Below are positions 48,580 to 52,861 of a stretch of DNA of 52,861 nucleotides, one piece after another. The translations under genes and the position numbers were made by a program. Source of the DNA: Streptomyces sp. WM6378 (lineage in GTDB: Bacteria; Actinomycetota; Actinomycetes; Streptomycetales; Streptomycetaceae); assembly GCF_001279695.1 (NCBI RefSeq), contig NZ_LGDD01000315.1, forward strand, positions 1 through 52,861, in the 5' to 3' direction. Numbering within the stretch: position 1 is the stretch's first letter; each line of letters begins with the position of its first letter. The notes beneath the pieces were generated by a model, which was given only the letters and a program-made list of their open reading frames with translations, made no database searches and was not told the origin of the DNA.

Positions 48580-49076
48580 CCGGCACCGCACCCACGCCCC
48601 TGGAGACCGAGCTGCGCCGCCTCGCCGGCTCCGTCCCCGACCCCGAGCTGCCCGTCCTCACCCTCGAAGAGCTCGGCGTGCTGCGCGATGTGCACGTCGA
48701 AGCGCCGGGCCGGGTACGCGTCGAGCTCACCCCCACCTACACCGGCTGCCCCGCCGTGGAAGCCATGTCCTCGGACATCGAGCGCGTCCTCCACGACCAC
48801 GGAATACCGCACGTCTCGGTCGTACGGGTGCTGTCCCCCGCCTGGTCGACCGACGACATCAGCGCGGAAGGCCGCCGCAAACTCGCCGAGTTCGGCATAG
48901 CTCCGCCGCGCCCGCACACCGCCGAGGGGCCGGTCGCGCTCACCCTGTCGGTGCGCTGCCCGCACTGCGGATCCACCGACACCGAGCTGCTCAGCCGCTT
49001 CTCCTCCACCGCGTGCAAGGCGCTGCGCCGCTGCGTGTCGTGCCGTGAACCGTTCGACCACTTCAAGGAGCTGTAG
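48573..49076 (+). CDS. paaD: PaaD, iron-sulfur/MIP18-type maturation factor
   Basis: 167 residues. An N-terminal DUF59/MIP18 fold (SVPDPELPVLTLEELGVLRD, then TYTGCPAVEAM) and a C-terminal four-cysteine knuckle (CPHCGSTDTELL ... CKALRRCVSC). Needed for maturation of the epoxidase, probably of the PaaE Fe-S centre. The ATG at 48573 gives a 7-nt overlap with paaC; the GTG one codon later would give a GTGA overlap and is equally possible. Confidence 0.93.
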   Translation: MVTGTAPTPLETELRRLAGSVPDPELPVLTLEELGVLRDVHVEAPGRVRVELTPTYTGCPAVEAMSSDIERVLHDHGIPHVSVVRVLSPAWSTDDISAEGRRKLAEFGIAPPRPHTAEGPVALTLSVRCPHCGSTDTELLSRFSSTACKALRRCVSCREPFDHFKEL

Positions 49077-50129
49077 ATGTTCCATCCGCTCCGGGTCAGC
49101 GAGGTCGAGCAGCTCACGGACGATTCGGTGACCGTCACCTTCGCCGTGCCGCCCGAGCTCCGCGAGGCCTACCGGCACCTGCCCGGCCAGCACCTCGCCC
49201 TGCGCCGCAGCGTGCGGGGCGAGGAGATCCGCCGTACGTACTCGATCTGCGCGCCCGCCGTCGAGGCACCGGACGAGCCGGTCCTGCGCGTCGGCATCCG
49301 CCTGGTGGAAGGCGGCGCCTTCTCCACGTACGCCTTCAAGGAACTCGCCGTCGGCGACACCGTCGACGTCATGGAGCCGATGGGCCGCTTCGTCCTGGAA
49401 CCGCGCCCCGGGCACTTCGCGGCGATCGTCGGAGGCAGCGGCATCACGCCGGTCCTGTCGATCGCGGCGACCCTGCTCGCCCGCGAGCCCGAGGCGCGGT
49501 TCTGCCTGATACGCAGCGACCGCAGCGCCGCCTCCACGATGTTCCTCGAAGAGACGGCCGACCTGAAGGACCGTTACCCCGAACGGTTCCAGCTGGTCAC
49601 CGTGCTGTCCCGGGAGGAACAGCAGTCCGGGCTGCCCTCGGGCCGGCTCGACCGCGAACGGCTGGCCGGGCTGCTGCCCGCGCTGCTCCCGGTGGCGGAC
49701 ATCGACGGCTGGTTCCTGTGCGGCCCCTTCGGTCTCGTCCAGGGTGCCGAGCAGGCCCTGCGCGGGCTCGGCGTCGACCGCAACCGCATCCACCAGGAGA
49801 TCTTCCACGTCGACGCGGCACCGGCCCCGATGGCCAACGCCGCCGCCCCGGCACACGCCACGCTCACCGCGACCCTGGACGGCCGCTCGGGCAACTGGCC
49901 GGTGCAGGAGGGCGAGTCCCTCCTGGAAACGGTGCTGCGCGCCCGCGCGGACGCCCCGTACGCCTGCAAGGGCGGGGTGTGCGGGACGTGCCGGGCGTTC
50001 CTGGTCAAGGGCGAGGTACGGATGGAGCGCAACTTCGCGCTGGAGCCGGAAGAGACGGAGGCGGGCTACGTACTGGCCTGCCAGTCGCACCCCGCGACGG
50101 GAGAGGTGGAGCTGGACTTCGACCGGTGA
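49077..50129 (+). CDS. paaE: Epoxidase reductase PaaE
   Basis: 350 residues. A ferredoxin-NADP reductase module (FAD motif RRTYSICAPA; NADPH motif IVGGSGITPVLSIA; FLCGPFGLV) followed by a plant-type 2Fe-2S domain with CKGGVCGTCRAF and the last Cys in LACQSHP. It transfers electrons from NADPH to the PaaA diiron site. The ATG immediately follows the paaD stop. End of the operon; no terminator is obvious in the next 100 bp. Confidence 0.95.
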   Translation: MFHPLRVSEVEQLTDDSVTVTFAVPPELREAYRHLPGQHLALRRSVRGEEIRRTYSICAPAVEAPDEPVLRVGIRLVEGGAFSTYAFKELAVGDTVDVMEPMGRFVLEPRPGHFAAIVGGSGITPVLSIAATLLAREPEARFCLIRSDRSAASTMFLEETADLKDRYPERFQLVTVLSREEQQSGLPSGRLDRERLAGLLPALLPVADIDGWFLCGPFGLVQGAEQALRGLGVDRNRIHQEIFHVDAAPAPMANAAAPAHATLTATLDGRSGNWPVQEGESLLETVLRARADAPYACKGGVCGTCRAFLVKGEVRMERNFALEPEETEAGYVLACQSHPATGEVELDFDR

Positions 50130-50231
50130 GCGGGTGGGAGACGGTCAGGGGTTGAGGTGCGCGCCGGGCCATGGGCACTCGGTGCGTCGCCCATTCCCCT
50201 CCTGTCGGCTGCCCTGCCCATTCCCATCCCA

Positions 50232-50245
50232 TAGAACCTGTTCTA
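50232..50245. promoter_or_regulatory. KstR-type palindrome upstream of the acyl-CoA dehydrogenase
   Basis: TAGAACCTGTTCTA is a perfect palindrome fitting the mycobacterial KstR consensus TNNAACNNGTTNNA for steroid catabolism genes. TTGACG begins 2 bp after it. The site is 95 bp before the start codon. Confidence 0.6.
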
Positions 50246-50339
50246 TCTTGACGAACCGTCAGATCGGGTCGGGCGGCGCGCACTTCATCTCGCGACGCCC
50301 CGGCCCGGACAGAACCGGTGCGTGCGGGAGGACAAGGCC

Positions 50340-51482
50340 GTGGACTTCACCTTCACCGAGGAGCAGCAGGCAGCCGTCGAGGCGGCCAAGGCGGTCTTCT
50401 TCGGCGTCGCGCCCGACGCGGTACCGAGCCCCGCCCTCACTCCGGGCGCCGTCGCCGACGACTTCGACCGCCCACTGTGGGCCAAGCTCGCCGCGTCGGA
50501 CCTGCTGAGCCTGGTTCTCGACGCCGAGTACGGCGGCGCGGGCCTCGACCCGATCGCCCTGTGCCTGGTCCTGCGCGAATCGGCCAAGGTCCTCGCCCGG
50601 CTGCCGCTCCTGGAGACCAGCGCGGTCGCCCTGGCCGTACAGCGGTACGGCCAGGCCGAGTCGAGCCGGCGGCTGCTGCCCGCGATCGGCCGGGGCGAGC
50701 TCGTCCTGACCGTCGCCGCCAACGGCCGCACCGGCCACGACGACGCCGAACTCGCCGTCACCGCCCGCCGGGACGGCGAGGACTGGGTACTCGACGGTGC
50801 CCAGACCGGCGTGCCCTGGGCCCAGGCCAGCGACCGCATCGCCGTACCCGCCCACACCACCGACGGCCGCACCGTACTGGCCCTGGTCCCCCGCACCCAG
50901 CAGGGCGTCACCCTCGCCGACCAGATCTCCACCACCGGCGAACGCTTCGCCGAACTCCACCTGGAAGCCGTGCGCATCGACACAGCCGCGGTCATCGACG
51001 CGGACGGCGCCTGGGAATGGCTGCGCAACCTGCTCGCCACCGGAACCTGCGCCCTGGCCCTGGGCCTTGGGGAAGCCGTCCTCAACATGACCAGCCAATA
51101 CACCGGAAAACGCGAGCAGTTCGGGCACCCGGTCGCCACGTTCCAGGCCGTCGCCGTCCAGGCGGCCGACCGCTACATCGACCTGCGCGCCATGGAAGCG
51201 ACCCTCTGGCAGGCGGCCTGGCGCATCAGCACCGGCGCCCAGAGCGCGCTGCCCGTCGCCGGAGACGTCTCGGTCGCCAAGATCTGGGCCTCCGAAGGCG
51301 TACGCCGCGTCGTCCAGACCGCCCAGCACCTGCACGGCGGCTTCGGCGCCGACACCGACTACGTGCTGCACCGCTACCACGCCTGGGCCAAGCAACTGGA
51401 ACTCTCGCTCGGCCCGGCCGCCGCCCACGAGGAAGCCCTCGGCGACCTCCTCGCCGCGCACCCGCTCAGCCAGAGCGCGTAA
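50340..51482 (+). CDS. Acyl-CoA dehydrogenase (FadE-like)
   Basis: 380 residues. Three ACAD domains: helical N terminus (FTFTEEQQAAVEAAKAVF), beta domain with LTVAANGR and WVLDGAQTGVPWA, and C-terminal helical domain with YTGKREQFGHPVATFQAVA and LHGGFGADTDYVLHRYH. The HGGFG...DYVLHRY region resembles ACADs of steroid side-chain and ring catabolism, which often work as heteromers. The GTG at 50340 is selected because GGGAGGA lies 7 nt upstream; the GTG at 50322 lacks a ribosome site. Context (a KstR-type operator) supports a steroid or related role, not the Paa pathway. Confidence 0.88.
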   Translation: MDFTFTEEQQAAVEAAKAVFFGVAPDAVPSPALTPGAVADDFDRPLWAKLAASDLLSLVLDAEYGGAGLDPIALCLVLRESAKVLARLPLLETSAVALAVQRYGQAESSRRLLPAIGRGELVLTVAANGRTGHDDAELAVTARRDGEDWVLDGAQTGVPWAQASDRIAVPAHTTDGRTVLALVPRTQQGVTLADQISTTGERFAELHLEAVRIDTAAVIDADGAWEWLRNLLATGTCALALGLGEAVLNMTSQYTGKREQFGHPVATFQAVAVQAADRYIDLRAMEATLWQAAWRISTGAQSALPVAGDVSVAKIWASEGVRRVVQTAQHLHGGFGADTDYVLHRYHAWAKQLELSLGPAAAHEEALGDLLAAHPLSQSA

Positions 51483-51510
51483 AGACTGCGTTCCGGGGGG
51501 GCCGGGAGGG

Positions 51511-51855
51511 CTAGATGACCGTGCCCGGCGCACCCTGGTCGTCGACGACCTTGCGGCCGGCCGCCTCCCACACCTGCATGCCGCCGTCGACGTTCACCGC
51601 GTCGATCCCCTGCTGCACCAGATACTGCGTGACCTGCGCCGACCGACCACCGACCCGGCACATCACATACGCCCGGCGCCCGTCCGCGACCGCCTCGGTC
51701 ACCTCACCGAAGCGGGCCACGAAGTCGCTCATCGGCACATGCAGCGCGCCCTCGGCATGCCCCGCCGCCCACTCGTCGTCCTCCCGGACATCGAGCACCA
51801 GGGCGTCGGCCGGCACCTCAGCGACATCCACCGAGGGCAGCTGGGCGAAATTCAT
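51511..51855 (-). CDS. Rhodanese-like sulfurtransferase
   Basis: 114 residues, a single rhodanese domain: ALVLDVREDDEWAAGHAEGA, HVPMSDF and the active-site Cys loop VMCRVGGRSAQVTQYL. GlpE-type small cytoplasmic enzyme transferring sulfane sulfur between thiols. Convergent with the acyl-CoA dehydrogenase gene; 44 bp from the J-domain gene and on the same strand. Confidence 0.9.
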   Translation of the reverse strand: MNFAQLPSVDVAEVPADALVLDVREDDEWAAGHAEGALHVPMSDFVARFGEVTEAVADGRRAYVMCRVGGRSAQVTQYLVQQGIDAVNVDGGMQVWEAAGRKVVDDQGAPGTVI

Positions 51856-51899
51856 GGGTCATGCCTTCTCTCGTACGAACCCGGCAGGTCCCCCGAACG

Positions 51900-52820
51900 C
51901 TACTGCACCAGCTTCGCGAGCTCAGCCTCGCGACCGGCCACCTCGGCCAGCAGCTGCTCGGCGATCTCCTCAAGGAGCCGGTCCGGATCGTCCGGCGCCA
52001 TCCGCAGCATCGAACCGATCGCGCTGTCCTCCAGCTCCCGGGCCAGCAACGCGAGCAACTCCTTGCGCCGACTCAGCCACTCAAGCCGCGCGTACAGCTC
52101 CTCGCTCTCGCTGGGCCGCACCTCGGCCGGCACCGGACCCGCCGCCCACTCCTCGGCCAGCTCCCGCAGCAGCGCCTCGTCACCGCGCCCGTACGCGGCA
52201 TTGACCCGGGCGATGAACTCGTCACGCCGCGCCCGCTCCGCCTCGTCCTGCGCCAGATCCGGGTGCGCCTTGCGGGCCAGCTCGCGATACAGCCTGCGCA
52301 CCTCCTCACTCGGCCGGACCCGCTTGGGCGGCTGCACCGGCTGGCCGGTGAGCATCGAGGCAGCCTCGGGGGAGAGGCCGTCGGAATCCATCCAGTCGTG
52401 GAACAGTTCGTCGACCCCCGGCATGGGCATGACCGCCGCCCGCGCCTCCCGCGCCCTGCGCAGATCCTCGGCATCACCGCTCTGCGCGGCCCTGGCCTCG
52501 GCGATCTGCGCGTCCAGCTCATCGAGCCGGGCATACATCGGGCCGAGCTTCTGATGGTGCAGCCGGGAGAAGTTCTCCACCTCGACCCGGAAGGTCTCCA
52601 CCGCGATCTCGAACTCGATCAGCGCCTGCTCGGCCGCCCGCACCGCCCGCTCAAGCCGAGCCTCGGGGCGCTCGCCCCCAGCCCCGCCCGGCGGACTCCC
52701 CTGCGCCATGCCGTCCCCGGCGCCCTCGCCCAACGGCATGCCGGGCTCGCCCCCCGAAGGCGGGGTGGTCTGCGGGTCCTCGTTCCGGGCAGTCGTACCG
52801 CCGGCAGCTTCGTCCGTCAC
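51900..52820 (-). CDS. J-domain-containing protein with coiled coils
   Basis: 306 residues. A Pro/Gly-rich N terminus (1-50), a long amphipathic helix (ARLERAVRAAEQALIEFEIA) and coiled coil around LDELDAQIAEARAA, then an abbreviated J domain with VRRLYRELARKAHPDLAQDE containing the HPD motif needed to stimulate Hsp70, followed by a C-terminal helical bundle. Likely co-chaperone of DnaK, but clearly not a standard DnaJ (no Gly/Phe or zinc domain). The ATG at 52820 gives MTDEAAGG. Upstream of it (52821-52861) nothing is seen before the window ends. Confidence 0.85.
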   Translation of the reverse strand: MTDEAAGGTTARNEDPQTTPPSGGEPGMPLGEGAGDGMAQGSPPGGAGGERPEARLERAVRAAEQALIEFEIAVETFRVEVENFSRLHHQKLGPMYARLDELDAQIAEARAAQSGDAEDLRRAREARAAVMPMPGVDELFHDWMDSDGLSPEAASMLTGQPVQPPKRVRPSEEVRRLYRELARKAHPDLAQDEAERARRDEFIARVNAAYGRGDEALLRELAEEWAAGPVPAEVRPSESEELYARLEWLSRRKELLALLARELEDSAIGSMLRMAPDDPDRLLEEIAEQLLAEVAGREAELAKLVQ

Positions 52821-52861
52821 CGGTCCAGCGTACGGGCGGGGGGATGGGTGGGTCTGCAGGG

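Overview
The window is chromosomal DNA of a Streptomyces species or close relative. The evidence is uniformly very high G+C with GC-rich third positions, frequent GTG starts, 4-nt ATGA/GTGA gene overlaps, DUF397/WhiJ-like regulators, a SARP regulator, a mycothiol-type isomerase, bacterial proteasome activator, and the intergenic GC-rich repeats typical of the genus. Gene content looks like the conserved core near the replication origin. Four perfect and one near-perfect parS sites (GTTTCACGTGAAAC), which in Streptomyces cluster around oriC, support this. There is no rRNA, tRNA, transposase, prophage or CRISPR array.

Layout. (1) 1-5.7 kb: the end of a HelD-type RNA-polymerase-releasing helicase, an MBL-fold hydrolase, a deleted MFS transporter remnant, and an AbaA/WhiJ-like regulatory locus. 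That locus has a DUF397 protein with a fourfold repeat, an XRE/DUF5753 regulator and a divergent RsbW-like ATPase. (2) 5.9-18.2 kb: M18 aminopeptidase, a small membrane protein, a large SARP/NB-ARC/TPR regulator, a DUF4232 lipoprotein, a thioredoxin-NHL protein, a LURP-one protein, a nitrilase-family amidase, an MDMPI-family enzyme, a GntR-MFS operon and a secreted protein. (3) 18.4-24.6 kb: first branched-chain 2-oxoacid dehydrogenase operon (E1alpha-E1beta-E2), divergent from an orphan NarL-type response regulator, then a PPOX protein and an APH-fold kinase. (4) 24.6-34.3 kb: two divergent membrane Ser/Thr kinases, a Pro-rich anchored protein, proteasome activator Bpa, a quinone oxidoreductase, a K+ channel, and moeA and mobA; three parS-type sites lie within 150 bp between moeA and the channel. 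(5) 34.3-38.4 kb: second 2-oxoacid dehydrogenase operon with a divergent Lrp/AsnC regulator. (6) 38.4-51.5 kb: a phenylacetate (paa) regulon comprising paaH-tetR, divergent paaN and the paaABCDE epoxidase operon. It is split by a minus-strand trmH/HTTM/DUF5819 operon and followed by an acyl-CoA dehydrogenase with a KstR-type operator. (7) 51.5-52.8 kb: a rhodanese and a J-domain protein.

How the genes may work together. Identical 17-bp PaaR-type palindromes sit upstream of paaN and paaA, and a one-mismatch version sits upstream of the second 2-oxoacid dehydrogenase operon. The TetR gene in the paaH operon is the obvious candidate repressor. This suggests that the second dehydrogenase, possibly acting on phenylpyruvate, feeds phenylacetyl-CoA to the Paa pathway; that is inference. 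Each of the three promoter regions also carries a DnaA-box-like 9-mer within 50 bp of the palindrome. I found no self-contained novel defence or mobile system. The most unusual signals are regulatory and repeat-based.
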